DNA of 61,919 nucleotides from Bacillota bacterium (lineage in GTDB: Bacteria; Bacillota; Clostridia; Lachnospirales; Lachnospiraceae). The stretch is taken from positions 1 to 61,919 of the forward strand of contig JAEZZO010000045.1 of NCBI GenBank assembly GCA_023418475.1, given 5' to 3'. Within the stretch, counting starts at the first letter, position 1. Each line of letters begins with the position of its first letter. A program made the position numbers and the translations under genes. The notes under the pieces are model-generated. The model did no database searches, was not told the DNA's origin, and saw nothing but the letters and a program-made list of their open reading frames with translations. Positions 26,054 through 36,364 of this stretch are shown in pieces.

Positions 26054-27043
26054 ATGAAACCGAATTATGGAAATGCAATTCAGATCATAGATGAAGTTAA
26101 TAAAGTAGTAATCGGAAAGAGAAATATTATTGGCAAAGTTCTTACTGCAATTTTAGCCAAGGGACATATTCTTCTTGAGGACCATCCGGGTGTGGGTAAA
26201 ACGACTTTAGCACTGGCATTTTCTAAATCTATGGAGCTTGATTATCACAGACTTCAGTTTACACCGGATGTACTTCCGACTGATGTAGTCGGTTTTCATC
26301 TCTTAAACAAAGACGGAGAAGGGTATCAGTATAAAGAAGGAGCCATCATGTGTAATCTGTTTCTGGCAGATGAAATTAACCGTACTTCTCCTAAGACGCA
26401 ATCATCACTTTTGGAGGTAATGGAGGAAGGAAAAGTAACGGTTGACAGTATCACCAGAGAGGTGCCTAAGCCCTTTGTTGTAATTGCAACACAAAATCCG
26501 ATAGGTTCAATCGGAACGCAGATGCTTCCGGAATCCCAGCTGGACCGCTTTATGATAAGACTAACGATGGGCTATCCGGATTTAAAGAGTGAAATAGGTA
26601 TTTTGAAAGAACGCCAGAGCGCGAATCCGCTGGACAGCATTGTTCAAATCGTGGAGAAAGAGGAGATTCTTGCAATGCAAAACGAAGTGGAAGAGGTATT
26701 TATTCATGATTCTATTTATGAGTATATCACATTGCTGGTTCAGCAGACGAGAGAGAATCCTTTGATCGAACTTGGTGTAAGTCCCAGAGGTTCGCTGGCT
26801 CTTATGAATATGGTTAAAGCAACTGCTTTTTTGAGTAAACGCGATTATGTAGTGCCTTCCGATGTCCAGTTTGTTTTTAAGGATGTTTGTGCGCATAGGA
26901 TGATCTTAAGGCCCAAGGCACGGGTTAATAATGTTACTGTCGATAACCTTTTAGATGATATTTTAAAGTCAGTAAGGGCGCCACGGATTAATACAAAAGG
27001 CGGTAATTTAAATGCGTATACGGGTGTATACGCAAATGTTTAG
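26054..27043 (+). CDS. MoxR-family AAA+ ATPase
   Basis: The 329-residue cytoplasmic AAA+ chaperone has Walker A DHPGVGKTT (about 43-51), Walker B LFLADEINR (about 102-110), the MoxR motif SSLLEVMEEG, sensor ATQNP and an arginine-finger region ESQLDRFM. Such proteins activate or assemble partners, typically with DUF58 proteins that carry a degenerate VWA-like region. It is the first gene of a three-gene operon with DUF58 and a membrane transglutaminase-like protein, a conserved association whose exact task is unknown. Confidence 0.93.
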   Translation: MKPNYGNAIQIIDEVNKVVIGKRNIIGKVLTAILAKGHILLEDHPGVGKTTLALAFSKSMELDYHRLQFTPDVLPTDVVGFHLLNKDGEGYQYKEGAIMCNLFLADEINRTSPKTQSSLLEVMEEGKVTVDSITREVPKPFVVIATQNPIGSIGTQMLPESQLDRFMIRLTMGYPDLKSEIGILKERQSANPLDSIVQIVEKEEILAMQNEVEEVFIHDSIYEYITLLVQQTRENPLIELGVSPRGSLALMNMVKATAFLSKRDYVVPSDVQFVFKDVCAHRMILRPKARVNNVTVDNLLDDILKSVRAPRINTKGGNLNAYTGVYANV

Positions 27044-27061
27044 AAAGGCATTGGTGAAGGA

Positions 27062-28279
27062 ATGCTCCGCAATAAGGTTCGATATCTGTTTCTGCTAGGT
27101 TTTTTGGGGTTGCTATCTATTTTGTATAATATTTATTATACAGGGATTATTTTTCTTATGGTGTGTATACTGCCGCTGATCTTATTTGGCATATTAAGCT
27201 ATACCTACGGGAAGATCAAATCAGAGCTGATATCAACGCTTCACATAGCAAATAAGGGGGATCAAATTCCGATTACGATCAATCTAAGTAATCCTACGAT
27301 ATTCCCTATGTCTTGTATTAAAATATATCTGATCTATTATAATTCTTATTCCTCCAGGAGCTATCGAAAAGAGGTTTGCTTATCACTAGATTGCAGAACG
27401 AAAAGCTCATATGTGATAAATTTATCCTCGCAATATGCTGGGAATCTTAATGTTACATTGGAAGGAATCCGGTTTTATGATTATCTGAGGATATTCTCCC
27501 TTAAAAGAAAACTGAATAAGGAATTAAAGATTGCTGTTTTACCATATTATTATGAACTTTCGCAGACAGATCTTTTCAGTAAGAATACACAGCTTGTAGA
27601 AAGTGAAAGCTATTCCCCCATCAGAAAGGGAGACGATCCCTCCGAAGTGTTTGAAATAAGGGAGTACAGAGAAGGCGACCGTTTGCAGCGAATCCACTGG
27701 AAGCTTAGCAGAAAGCAGAAGCAGCTTATGATTAAGGAATTCAGTGATCCGGTCAGCTGCTCAGTTCTTCTCTTTGTCAATCTATGTATGCCTAAGGATA
27801 GAACGGCCTTGTATTTTATGGATGCATTACTGGAATGTGCGTTATCCCTTTCCTATTCCTTTTCCATGAAAGGGGAGCAGCATTATTTGGCATGGTATGA
27901 CGAAAAGCATGGAAATTGTCAGAGAATTCGTATCACACAGGAAAATGACCTGTATGAGGCGGTTGATGGTTTGCTGCAGGCATCCCTGTATACGAAAGAG
28001 AGCGAAGCACTCGCGGCTTATCTGGCAGAATATCCGAATGAACAGTATACGGACATGCTTTTTGTGACGGGAGATTTAACTGCATCTTGGATCGATTCCA
28101 TTACGACGGTAAGGGCCCGTTCGAGGCAGGTAATCTATTTGGAGGATACGGGTTCCTCTGAGAATAATATGGATATTTCGCAGGACATATTGCAGCAGTA
28201 TGGTGAAGCGGGAATTGATTTGTGGCCTGTGGAAGTGGGCAGTGTACTAAGAGATATGGAACAAGTAAGTATAGGCTAG
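27062..28279 (+). CDS. DUF58 family membrane protein
   Basis: The 405-residue protein has two TMs at about 8-45, a beta-rich extracytoplasmic-type region, and the DUF58 core with REYREGDRLQRIHWKLSRK near 200-220, followed by a VWA-like fold. It is the usual partner of MoxR, whose stop is 18 bases upstream. The transglutaminase-like gene follows after 16 bases. A role in envelope or peptide assembly is inferred from the operon type. Confidence 0.9.
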   Translation: MLRNKVRYLFLLGFLGLLSILYNIYYTGIIFLMVCILPLILFGILSYTYGKIKSELISTLHIANKGDQIPITINLSNPTIFPMSCIKIYLIYYNSYSSRSYRKEVCLSLDCRTKSSYVINLSSQYAGNLNVTLEGIRFYDYLRIFSLKRKLNKELKIAVLPYYYELSQTDLFSKNTQLVESESYSPIRKGDDPSEVFEIREYREGDRLQRIHWKLSRKQKQLMIKEFSDPVSCSVLLFVNLCMPKDRTALYFMDALLECALSLSYSFSMKGEQHYLAWYDEKHGNCQRIRITQENDLYEAVDGLLQASLYTKESEALAAYLAEYPNEQYTDMLFVTGDLTASWIDSITTVRARSRQVIYLEDTGSSENNMDISQDILQQYGEAGIDLWPVEVGSVLRDMEQVSIG

Positions 28280-28295
28280 AAATGGCGGTGTTAAT

Positions 28296-30836
28296 TTGAG
28301 CAAAGAATATCAGGATGGTCTTAGCATGGATCGTTCTTTTTATATGGAAAAGGGAAAACAAAGCAGCTTTCAGTTATCAGCAAGAATTATTCAGTTTATC
28401 ACTATAATCCTTGGAGGATGGGTTTTTGTCTCTGTTTTAAGAGAATGCCTAAATCTCTCTTTGAATATGCTTCTGATTTATCCGGCAATTTTGATTATAT
28501 CAGGTGCATTTATTGCATTATCTCTGTATCCCGCCCTGGATTTGGTTAAGTTGTTTTTCTCTCTCTTATTTTATGGCTTGTTTTTCTTCAGCCGCCTGGA
28601 CAAGATAAAAAATGGTTTTTATATCCTTGAAAATCTGATTTTGGACAGACTGGCGGATTATTATAGTTATGAGAGCCTGCAGTTTAAAGCAGATTATATC
28701 TATGAGACAGCAGATACAACCTTATTGCTCATTATGATAATAATACCTGTAATTGCACTTATTACCATTGCAATTATCCGAAACCGATTGCTTCATATTA
28801 CCTGCATTATTTTTTGCTTACCGGTAGCAATCTGCTTTCTAGTAGGACTGATACCATCGGAAAAATATCTGATTTCTTATGTGGCAATGATGTTGTATCT
28901 GGTAAGGTCAGGGGTTTCCTTTCGAAGTAACGCTGATAAGGAGCAATTTAATCTGATTCATGAAATTAACTGCAGAGCTGCCGTATGGCTAAGCGTAATT
29001 GGTATCGCACTCATTTTTGTCTTAAAGCTTTTTGTTACGGAAGAAAACTACGGAAAATTATCTGGAATAAAGGAAGCAAAATCGGAAGTCCAATCAGTGC
29101 TATTAAATACTTCCATGGATGATATTGTAAATAAATTTAAAAAGCTCTCTTTGTTTGGAGATAGTATCTCTGCGGGCGGATTATATGGAGGAAAACTGGC
29201 GAGAGATGGCAATGTGAAATATACAAACTCAGAACAGCTGACAGTAACAGCTCCCCAGGAATCTTTTAAGGAGGGAATGTATCTGAAAGGATACGTGGGA
29301 AGTGTTTATACCGGAAGTAGTTGGAAGGGACACTCCAAAGAAGATAAAAAGTCATACGAAGAGCTGAGGTCTGAACTGGAAGTGGTGGGTTTCCCTCCAC
29401 TCAATCAAACTTGTTATCTGCTTAAAAGGCTTATGACGGATCCAACCCTGATTGATAATTCCGATAGCAGTATCTCCCTTATTCTTTCCTCAAACCTTTC
29501 ATTTGATAAGGGAGATTGCCTTGTGGAATACAAGGATGCGAATAAGAAATATATGTATGCACCTTATTTTACGGATTACGGACAAATGGGTGAGATAAAG
29601 CAAGAGCAGGATTTATATGCGGCCCCGGAAAAGAAGCAGGGGCAGTATCAATTTAGTTATTATTATGGTTTCAGGGATTTTATGTCCTATTTGACATTTG
29701 TAAATATTCCGGATGATATTTATTTACATTACGAAAAGCTTTACCGGGATTATGTATATAGGGTGTATACTAAAATGCCGGAGAAGCGTTTAGATAAACT
29801 GAAACTGGATTTTTCTAAGACAACATTGCCCGGAGCAGGGACAATGGAAAAAATACAATATGTCCAAAAATATTTGCAGGAGAATACCAGTTATTCTCTT
29901 AACCCTGGCAGATTACCGGATGGAGAGGACTTTGTAGAATATTTTCTCTATCAAAATAAGAAGGGGTATTGCGCACATTATGCTTCAGCCGCTGTTCTTA
30001 TGCTTCGTTCCATGGGGATACCGGCAAGATATGTGGAGGGTTATTTTGTGGCACCAGAGCCAAATGCAAAAGTTCTGCCGGGTGCAAAAAAGAAAATTAC
30101 CAAGTATACAGGCAAAGGCGTTTCACAATATGATACTGACGTAGCCAGAGTGTCTGTCAAGGATTTTAATGCCCATGCGTGGGCCGAGATTTATCTGGAC
30201 GGGTATGGCTGGCTTCCGTTTGATTTCACACCAGGGGCAGCAATCAGCAGCATGATTGAAAGAAGTATGGCAGCGGGTGATAAAGAAAACCAAAAGCCTA
30301 CAAAAGCTACGGACACTCCAACACCGGCTATGAAGGAGAGTAACAAGGATAAAAAGGATATTGATCAGCAAACCTCTTCCACCAGTGTACAAAATGAGAA
30401 AGAATATGCAACTCTTGATATCGTATTTCTGGCTGCTTTCATTTTGCTGGCGGTATCTGCGGTTGTTTTATTCCTGATATATAAGTGTGGCAAGAGAAGA
30501 AGTATCAAGAATTCGAGAAACCGTAATATGAGAGCTTTATATCTGTACAGGGAGATGGAGACACTGATGTCAATTGCCAAATTCCTTCCAGGCAGGAAGT
30601 CCTGTATTGAGGATTCGGAGGAACATATCAGACAGCATTTAACCGGGATTGATACAGATATATATGATACCTTTCTGGAAGCGGCTAGAAAAGCCCGCTT
30701 TGGCAATGGCAGTATTTCGGAAGACGAGCTTAGTATGGTGGAAACATTTCATCACGTTATGTATAAAGAGTTATATGAGCAAATGAACATTGCCGGAAAG
30801 ATTTTCTACAAAATTGCTCTTTTAATGGAAATTTAA
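28296..30836 (+). CDS. Membrane transglutaminase-like protease/transferase
   Basis: The 846-residue protein has about seven N-terminal TMs (residues 25-250), then an extracytoplasmic transglutaminase-core domain, a linker and one C-terminal TM (about 707-730) plus a cytoplasmic tail. The triad is complete: Cys559 in KGYCAHYASA, His627 in AHAWAEI and Asp643 in PFDFTPG. The family may cross-link or cleave peptides. It is the third gene of the MoxR-DUF58 operon. TTG at 28296 is the annotated start (GGCGGTG upstream); ATG at 28326 is the alternative. Confidence 0.88.
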   Translation: MSKEYQDGLSMDRSFYMEKGKQSSFQLSARIIQFITIILGGWVFVSVLRECLNLSLNMLLIYPAILIISGAFIALSLYPALDLVKLFFSLLFYGLFFFSRLDKIKNGFYILENLILDRLADYYSYESLQFKADYIYETADTTLLLIMIIIPVIALITIAIIRNRLLHITCIIFCLPVAICFLVGLIPSEKYLISYVAMMLYLVRSGVSFRSNADKEQFNLIHEINCRAAVWLSVIGIALIFVLKLFVTEENYGKLSGIKEAKSEVQSVLLNTSMDDIVNKFKKLSLFGDSISAGGLYGGKLARDGNVKYTNSEQLTVTAPQESFKEGMYLKGYVGSVYTGSSWKGHSKEDKKSYEELRSELEVVGFPPLNQTCYLLKRLMTDPTLIDNSDSSISLILSSNLSFDKGDCLVEYKDANKKYMYAPYFTDYGQMGEIKQEQDLYAAPEKKQGQYQFSYYYGFRDFMSYLTFVNIPDDIYLHYEKLYRDYVYRVYTKMPEKRLDKLKLDFSKTTLPGAGTMEKIQYVQKYLQENTSYSLNPGRLPDGEDFVEYFLYQNKKGYCAHYASAAVLMLRSMGIPARYVEGYFVAPEPNAKVLPGAKKKITKYTGKGVSQYDTDVARVSVKDFNAHAWAEIYLDGYGWLPFDFTPGAAISSMIERSMAAGDKENQKPTKATDTPTPAMKESNKDKKDIDQQTSSTSVQNEKEYATLDIVFLAAFILLAVSAVVLFLIYKCGKRRSIKNSRNRNMRALYLYREMETLMSIAKFLPGRKSCIEDSEEHIRQHLTGIDTDIYDTFLEAARKARFGNGSISEDELSMVETFHHVMYKELYEQMNIAGKIFYKIALLMEI

Positions 30837-30910
30837 TTGATTGATACTTCTACCTTACTTGAGTTTATGGTATACTGGAGATACCAAAACACTAGAATGG
30901 GTGGTGCTAC

Positions 30911-31537
30911 ATGAATAAAATAATTACGATAAGCAGACAGTTTGGAAGTGGAGGCAGGGAGATTGGTGAGAAACTTGCCAAAAAGCTTGGAATAGCATAC
31001 TACGATAATGAATTAATAACCAGAGCAGCCAGAGAAAGCGGCTTTTCAGAAAAAGCCTTTGAAAATGCAGAAAAGAAGGCAACAAACAGCTTGCTTTATT
31101 CAATTGCCATGGGTGTGAGTGCATATGGTAATCAGGAGGTTGGCTTTACGAGATTGTCTTTGGATGACCAGCTATATCTTGCACAGTCCAATGTGATTAA
31201 GAATGTGGCAAAGGAAGGCCCATGCGTAATCGTGGGACGTTGTGCGGATTATGTATTGAAGGCTAATGAGAATGCAGTTAATATATTTATCTGGGCTGAC
31301 ATGGAATTTCGAAAGAAAAGGGCAATTACTCTGTATGGTATAGATCCTGCTAAGGCGGAGGATGAAATCCGTAAATCCGATAAGAGAAGGGCTAATTATT
31401 ATAATTACCATGCGGATGAGAAGTGGGGCAGAGCGGAAAATTACCATCTTTCTATTAAAAGTGACTACCTTGGGATTGATAAATCGGCAGAGTGTATTCT
31501 CCGCTTCCTGGAATATGGAGAAAGGGAATTACGGTAA
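30911..31537 (+). CDS. Cytidylate-kinase-like P-loop protein
   Basis: The 208-residue protein has a P-loop variant QFGSGGREIG near the N terminus, followed by LAKKLGIAYYDNELI and later GRCADYVL. This is the 'cytidylate kinase-like family', common in Clostridia and distinct from true CMP kinase (Cmk). A phosphotransfer role is likely, but the substrate is not known. TATACT near 30872 may be its -10 box. It is followed after four bases by the AI-2E-type permease gene, so they may be co-transcribed. Confidence 0.85.
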   Translation: MNKIITISRQFGSGGREIGEKLAKKLGIAYYDNELITRAARESGFSEKAFENAEKKATNSLLYSIAMGVSAYGNQEVGFTRLSLDDQLYLAQSNVIKNVAKEGPCVIVGRCADYVLKANENAVNIFIWADMEFRKKRAITLYGIDPAKAEDEIRKSDKRRANYYNYHADEKWGRAENYHLSIKSDYLGIDKSAECILRFLEYGERELR

Positions 31538-31541
31538 GCTG

Positions 31542-32756
31542 ATGAAATGGAAAGATAAAATTAATTGGAAATACATGCAGATTTCGCTGTATGCAATAAT
31601 TACTGTTGTTATTATTTATGCGTTAAGCCTTATTGTTAAAAATGCGCCAACTCTTACAGCAGAGCTTTTTGATAAAGTGAACAGGATTATCAGGGTGCTG
31701 AAACCGATTATCCTGGGTTTTGTATTTGCGTATCTGATGGACCCAATCGCTAACTTTTTTGAAAAGAAATATCAGAAATTGAAAAATGTAAAATTATTTA
31801 ATCGAATTGTAGCACCCAGGACCTGGGCTACTTTTACCGCGGCAATGCTTCTGATAATTGCAATTACAGGTCTTGTTTCTTTGCTTGTTTTTACAGTAAC
31901 CGACCAGATCAAGCTGGCCAGTCTGAATGATATTATCAAATTGGCGCAGGCATATAAAAATAATATTGATGCATTTTTTGATTCAGTGCAGAGTAAATTA
32001 TCCGAATTTAATATTCAGTCACCCCAATTTGACCAGTATTTTGAGAATGCAACAACTTTTATACTGGATAATTTGAAAAATATTGCAACCTCTGCACTAA
32101 CCTCGATCACGAATATATCGGATTATCTGACAACGATTATTTTCAGCTTTATTATTGGTTTTTATTTTATGATAGACGGAAGAATGTTTATGGCTTATAT
32201 AGGAAAGGTCAGCCGTGCATTATTTAGTGAGAATGTAAATAAGAAACTTCTGAATACGGTACACGATCTGGATGAGGTGTTCTCCGGATATATCAGAGGG
32301 CAGCTGGCCGATGCATTTTTTATGATGATACTGATCAGTCTGGTTTTATCTGTAACAGGTGTTAAGTTTTCCATTGTAATCGGTATCTGTGCCGGCATCG
32401 GTAATTTGATCCCTTATTTCGGACCGATTGTTGCCTATGTCAGTACAACTATGGTATGTTTGTTTAATGGTGACATGAAAACGCTGGTAGCATCTATTAT
32501 AGCGTTGTTTATAATTCAGGCATTGGACGGTAATATTATTGGTCCAAAACTTCTTAGTCAGTCCATACAGATTCATCCTCTGATCATTATTATATCCATA
32601 ATCATTGGAAGCGCACTCGGAGGGTTTCTTGGTATGCTTCTGGCAGTACCGGTGGGAGCCTATGTGAAGCTGATCTTTATGCGTTTTATTGACCATAGGA
32701 TAGAACATAAGGAAGAACTTAAAGCAATGGAACTGAAAGCGAAAGGCAGAAAGTAA
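31542..32756 (+). CDS. AI-2E/PerM family permease
   Basis: The 404-residue membrane protein has about eight TMs and the family signature in the second half (IGFYFMIDG, LDEVFSGYIRGQLADA, NLIPYFGPIVAY, GNIIGPKLL). Relatives export small molecules, autoinducer-2 or sodium. An open frame extends upstream to 31362, but it runs through the preceding gene; the ATG at 31542 follows that gene's stop, so I used it. Confidence 0.88.
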   Translation: MKWKDKINWKYMQISLYAIITVVIIYALSLIVKNAPTLTAELFDKVNRIIRVLKPIILGFVFAYLMDPIANFFEKKYQKLKNVKLFNRIVAPRTWATFTAAMLLIIAITGLVSLLVFTVTDQIKLASLNDIIKLAQAYKNNIDAFFDSVQSKLSEFNIQSPQFDQYFENATTFILDNLKNIATSALTSITNISDYLTTIIFSFIIGFYFMIDGRMFMAYIGKVSRALFSENVNKKLLNTVHDLDEVFSGYIRGQLADAFFMMILISLVLSVTGVKFSIVIGICAGIGNLIPYFGPIVAYVSTTMVCLFNGDMKTLVASIIALFIIQALDGNIIGPKLLSQSIQIHPLIIIISIIIGSALGGFLGMLLAVPVGAYVKLIFMRFIDHRIEHKEELKAMELKAKGRK

Positions 32757-33008
32757 CCTGCAAAGATATGAACAGAAAAAAGATATATAATATATATTGA
32801 CAGATGGTGGATAAAAATGTAAAATTAATTACACAAATTTTAACAAATTGTAAGGAAAAATTAAGAATTTTAATAGTCATTATTTAATATATTTGATGTA
32901 GCATATTGTAATGGGCCGTTGTCCCAGACTAACCAGAATGAGGTGACATAGTTGGCACAAACTTATAGGGCGTAGCGGGCATTAGGTACTCCTGTAATAC
33001 AGCATTTC

Positions 33009-33021
33009 GCCGCTTGGCGGC
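33009..33021 (+). repeat. GC-rich hairpin immediately before a ribosome site
   Basis: GCCGC and GCGGC are separated by TTG and lie next to CATGGAGG. The same design occurs at 8874 and 11176. Upstream, 32757-33008 holds no gene; AAATTGTAAGG followed by AAATTA near 32845 copies the motif in front of the Bce-like operon (16357). Confidence 0.5.
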
Positions 33022-33036
33022 AGCATGGAGGTTATT

Positions 33037-33837
33037 ATGAGCGGCAATTCGACCGAAAACATTATAGAGGTTAAAAATGTAAAAAAAATATATAGAATGG
33101 GCAGAGAGAGGATTTGCGCCGTTGACGATGTTAGCTTTACAATTCAAAGGGGTGAATTTTGCTGCCTGTTTGGTGCGTCCGGTTCAGGTAAATCAACTTT
33201 GCTTAATCTTATGGCAGGAATTGAGAAGTTGTCTTCCGGGCAGGTCATTATGAAGGGTAAGAACGTTAGCAGAATGGGAGAAAAGGGTCTGGCAAAATTC
33301 AGACAGGATAATCTTGGTTTTGTATTTCAATCTTATAATCTGATTAATTCGATGACTGCTTTGGAGAATGTGGAACTGCCTTTGACTTTTAAACGTATCC
33401 CATCCAAGCGAAGAAGGAAAATGGCCACGGATATGCTTATAAAGGTCGGACTTGGTACAAGACTTCGGCATAAGCCAAAGGAAATGAGCGGCGGACAACA
33501 GCAGAGAGTTGGTATTGCCAGGGCATTTGCCGGAAAACCGGAAATTGTCTTTGCAGATGAACCAACCGGTAATCTGGACTCTAAAACGACCAAGGAAGTT
33601 ATGGATATTATTAAAGATATTGCGAAAGCAAACAATCAGACAATTGTTATGGTTACACATGACAGAAGGCTTGCCGAATATGCGGACAAGATTATACATA
33701 TTTTTGATGGTAAAATAGAGCAGATTGAACTTCGCAGTGGCGAAGCTATTACAGAAGATAAACAGGACCCTGGTAACGAAGACGATAAGGTTACGGCAAA
33801 TACACAAGATCCGGAAGTGCTGACGGATGTATCTTAA
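33037..33837 (+). CDS. MacB/LolD-type ABC transporter ATP-binding protein
   Basis: The 266-residue ATPase has Walker A GASGSGKST, Q-loop FVFQSYN, signature MSGGQQQRVGIARAF, Walker B IVFADEPTGNLDS and VTHD. It carries an acidic C-terminal tail of about 40 residues. It is the energy unit of a four-gene operon with a surface CARDB-like protein, a repeat-rich membrane protein and a MacB-type permease. The start was set at the second ATG (33037), because the first ATG is part of the GGAGG site. Confidence 0.92.
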   Translation: MSGNSTENIIEVKNVKKIYRMGRERICAVDDVSFTIQRGEFCCLFGASGSGKSTLLNLMAGIEKLSSGQVIMKGKNVSRMGEKGLAKFRQDNLGFVFQSYNLINSMTALENVELPLTFKRIPSKRRRKMATDMLIKVGLGTRLRHKPKEMSGGQQQRVGIARAFAGKPEIVFADEPTGNLDSKTTKEVMDIIKDIAKANNQTIVMVTHDRRLAEYADKIIHIFDGKIEQIELRSGEAITEDKQDPGNEDDKVTANTQDPEVLTDVS

Positions 33838-33884
33838 TATAGATAAAATAGCTTAAATAATTGAAGGAAGCAGAGGGAAAAAGA

Positions 33885-36329
33885 ATGAAGATAAGAATGA
33901 AAAAATTATTTGTTGCCTTATTAGCGTTTGCTATGCTGGCAACAGGAACAGTTGGAACAGATATACATATTCAGGCGGCTTCCGACGATGATAATATTGC
34001 AATGACAGCTACTTCTGATCTTGTTGTAACACCGGGAGAAACGACTCATATAAAAATTCCGGTTACAGCAATGAAGGATTATATCATGAATCCCTCGATT
34101 AAAATATCAGCAGCAGCGGATGCACCTTTTACATTTAATAAACCGACCCTTCGGATCGGTGATACTATGGTAACCGTAATTTCAACGGGTTCGCCGACAA
34201 TGTTTGAGTTTGATGTAACTACGGATATAACAGCAGCTATTAAGGATTATCCGATCACAGTTACCTTTAGTTATACAAGTAGAAGCACTGATACGGATAC
34301 CACCAGCTCCTTTACTACAAAGTTAAAGGTAACGGAGGAAAAAGATCCGGCACAGCTTACGGTTAGTTATGCAAAGCTGGATAATACAAATATTGGAGGC
34401 GGTGCCAACTTATCTCTTACCGTTAAAAACGAAGGCGAACTTTCAGCGAAAAGTGCTTATCTTGTCATGGATTATGCAAGCTCGGCAGAGGAAAATTACA
34501 GTGCTGTAAAAATTAAACTAGGGGATATTGCGCCAGGTGCTACTAAGAATATAATTCTTCCCATTTCGATATTAAATTCAGCTACCGCAGGTAAGAAAAC
34601 ATGGGTTGCGAATTTTACATACAAAACAGTGAGCGGTACGGATGCGAAAAGTTCTTATAATATTTATGTCAGCTTAAGCTCCAGTAAAAGTTCTCCGAAA
34701 CTGGCAGTTGATAATATAAGCTATAAGAGTGGCTTAAAAGCCGGGCAGAAATTCTCATTAACGGTTGATCTGGAGAATATAGGAAAGGGCAACGCGAAGA
34801 ATATTACCGCAAATATCGATGATGCTTCGATTACACAGGATGGAATTATCAAAAAGTACTATACTAACGGAATCAACATAGATAATCTGGAGCAGTCGGA
34901 CAGTACAACATTTGAAATACCTCTGGCTGTATCAAAGTATGCTACCACCGGAATGAAGAATCTTAAAATAGTGATCAATTATACAGATTCTTCTAATACA
35001 TCCTATTCTTTAACAGAATCTATTTATGTTGATGTTACCGGTGCTGCAGCCGCAACAACTCCTAATATTATAATCAGTAATGTGGTACAGTCTCCGGAAC
35101 AGCCCTTAGCCGGAGAGAAGGTAGTTATATCCCTTGAGATCGAAAACAGAAGTGCTGTGGATGCCAAAGAGCTTAAGATTTATGCGGACGGCCTAACAAA
35201 TGCAACTTTTATACCCGTAGAATCAAAACCCTATCATTATATTCCATTGCTGAAAGCCGGAGCAAAGAAGAAGATTTCCATTCCGCTTGTTGTTTCGACA
35301 TCCATATCCGATGGACTTAACAATCTAACCCTGAAGTATAAATATCTGGGTGGAGAGGAAAGCAGTGTTATCATTCCGGTTCGTAATATTAAGAATGAAG
35401 TAGGAAGCAGTAAAAAACCGAAATTGATTATCAGCAATTATGATGTTGGTAATAAGGTACTGAAGGCAGGTTCCACTTTTAAACTTACTTTAGACATCTA
35501 TAATACAAATGCAAATGTAGCAGCTAAGAATATTCAGGTTACAGTTGTACAGGCGGATAATATCTTTACCGTAACCCAGGGAAGTAACAGCTTTTTTATC
35601 AATAAGATGGATCCGGGAGAGACCGTCTCCAAAACCTTAGAGCTTAAGGTAAAATCAGATGCTACCACAAAAGCATATCCACTTAAAATAACAACAGAAT
35701 ATGAATATGACGGTATGGTACCTAATCCGGAGACAGGTGAGAGCGGCGTATCGAAAACAGAAGAAATCAGTCTTCAAGCTGTAGAAAATGCTCGTCCGGT
35801 AGTGAATAACATACAACTTAACTCCTATGATGGAAGCGTTATGGTGGGAGGTAATGCGACTGTTTATTTTGAATTCTATAATATGGGTAAAGCGCCCCTT
35901 AATAATGTAACTGCAACCTTAGAATGTGACGGACTGACGATGTCAAACGGCAATATGCAGTATATTGGTAATGTAGAGGCGGGGGGTTCGCAGCCTGTCG
36001 AGATGGAAGTCGTTCCGAATGTAGAAGGTACAGTAAAAGGAATTCTGCATATTACATATGAGGACAGTAATGGGGATACCGTTGAACTTAAGAAAGACTT
36101 TGAAGGAAATGTTATGCCGGCCGCTGCTATGGATCCGGGAATGATGGGAGATGGAACAACTGATGCAATGAATCCGGCTGCTCTCATCGGAAAAAAGGAG
36201 ATTCTCCCTATTTGGGCATTTGTAATCCTACAGATTGCTATATTTGCAATCTTTGCTCCGGTGTCCAGAAAGATAATCATTAATATTTATAAAGCAAAGC
36301 TTCGTAAAAAGGAAGAGGAGCAATACTAG
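33885..36329 (+). CDS. Surface CARDB / COG1361-type protein of the exporter operon
   Basis: The 814-residue protein has a signal peptide (MKKLFVALLAFAMLATG), four to five tandem immunoglobulin-like segments of the CARDB/NEW3 type (recurring patterns such as LSLTVKNEGELSAKSAYL, FSLTVDLENIGKGNAKNI, VVISLEIENRSAVDAKEL and FKLTLDIYNTNANVAAKN), and a C-terminal TM (about 776-797) with a basic cytoplasmic tail. Domains like these bind other proteins or glycans. Between ATPase and permease, it may act as the extracytoplasmic adaptor that MacA provides in Gram-negatives; that is my inference. Confidence 0.82.
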   Translation: MKIRMKKLFVALLAFAMLATGTVGTDIHIQAASDDDNIAMTATSDLVVTPGETTHIKIPVTAMKDYIMNPSIKISAAADAPFTFNKPTLRIGDTMVTVISTGSPTMFEFDVTTDITAAIKDYPITVTFSYTSRSTDTDTTSSFTTKLKVTEEKDPAQLTVSYAKLDNTNIGGGANLSLTVKNEGELSAKSAYLVMDYASSAEENYSAVKIKLGDIAPGATKNIILPISILNSATAGKKTWVANFTYKTVSGTDAKSSYNIYVSLSSSKSSPKLAVDNISYKSGLKAGQKFSLTVDLENIGKGNAKNITANIDDASITQDGIIKKYYTNGINIDNLEQSDSTTFEIPLAVSKYATTGMKNLKIVINYTDSSNTSYSLTESIYVDVTGAAAATTPNIIISNVVQSPEQPLAGEKVVISLEIENRSAVDAKELKIYADGLTNATFIPVESKPYHYIPLLKAGAKKKISIPLVVSTSISDGLNNLTLKYKYLGGEESSVIIPVRNIKNEVGSSKKPKLIISNYDVGNKVLKAGSTFKLTLDIYNTNANVAAKNIQVTVVQADNIFTVTQGSNSFFINKMDPGETVSKTLELKVKSDATTKAYPLKITTEYEYDGMVPNPETGESGVSKTEEISLQAVENARPVVNNIQLNSYDGSVMVGGNATVYFEFYNMGKAPLNNVTATLECDGLTMSNGNMQYIGNVEAGGSQPVEMEVVPNVEGTVKGILHITYEDSNGDTVELKKDFEGNVMPAAAMDPGMMGDGTTDAMNPAALIGKKEILPIWAFVILQIAIFAIFAPVSRKIIINIYKAKLRKKEEEQY

Positions 36330-36364
36330 AAAGAAGCAGGCTATAACCTGGGATGGAGGAATAT

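Noticed and set aside
31362..31541. N-terminal extension of the AI-2E-type permease
   Set aside because: It lies entirely inside the kinase-like gene in another frame; the next ATG after that gene gives a normal-length permease.
33193..33807. 204-codon antisense frame over the MacB-like ATPase
   Set aside because: Shadow of an ATPase gene with complete motifs on the plus strand.
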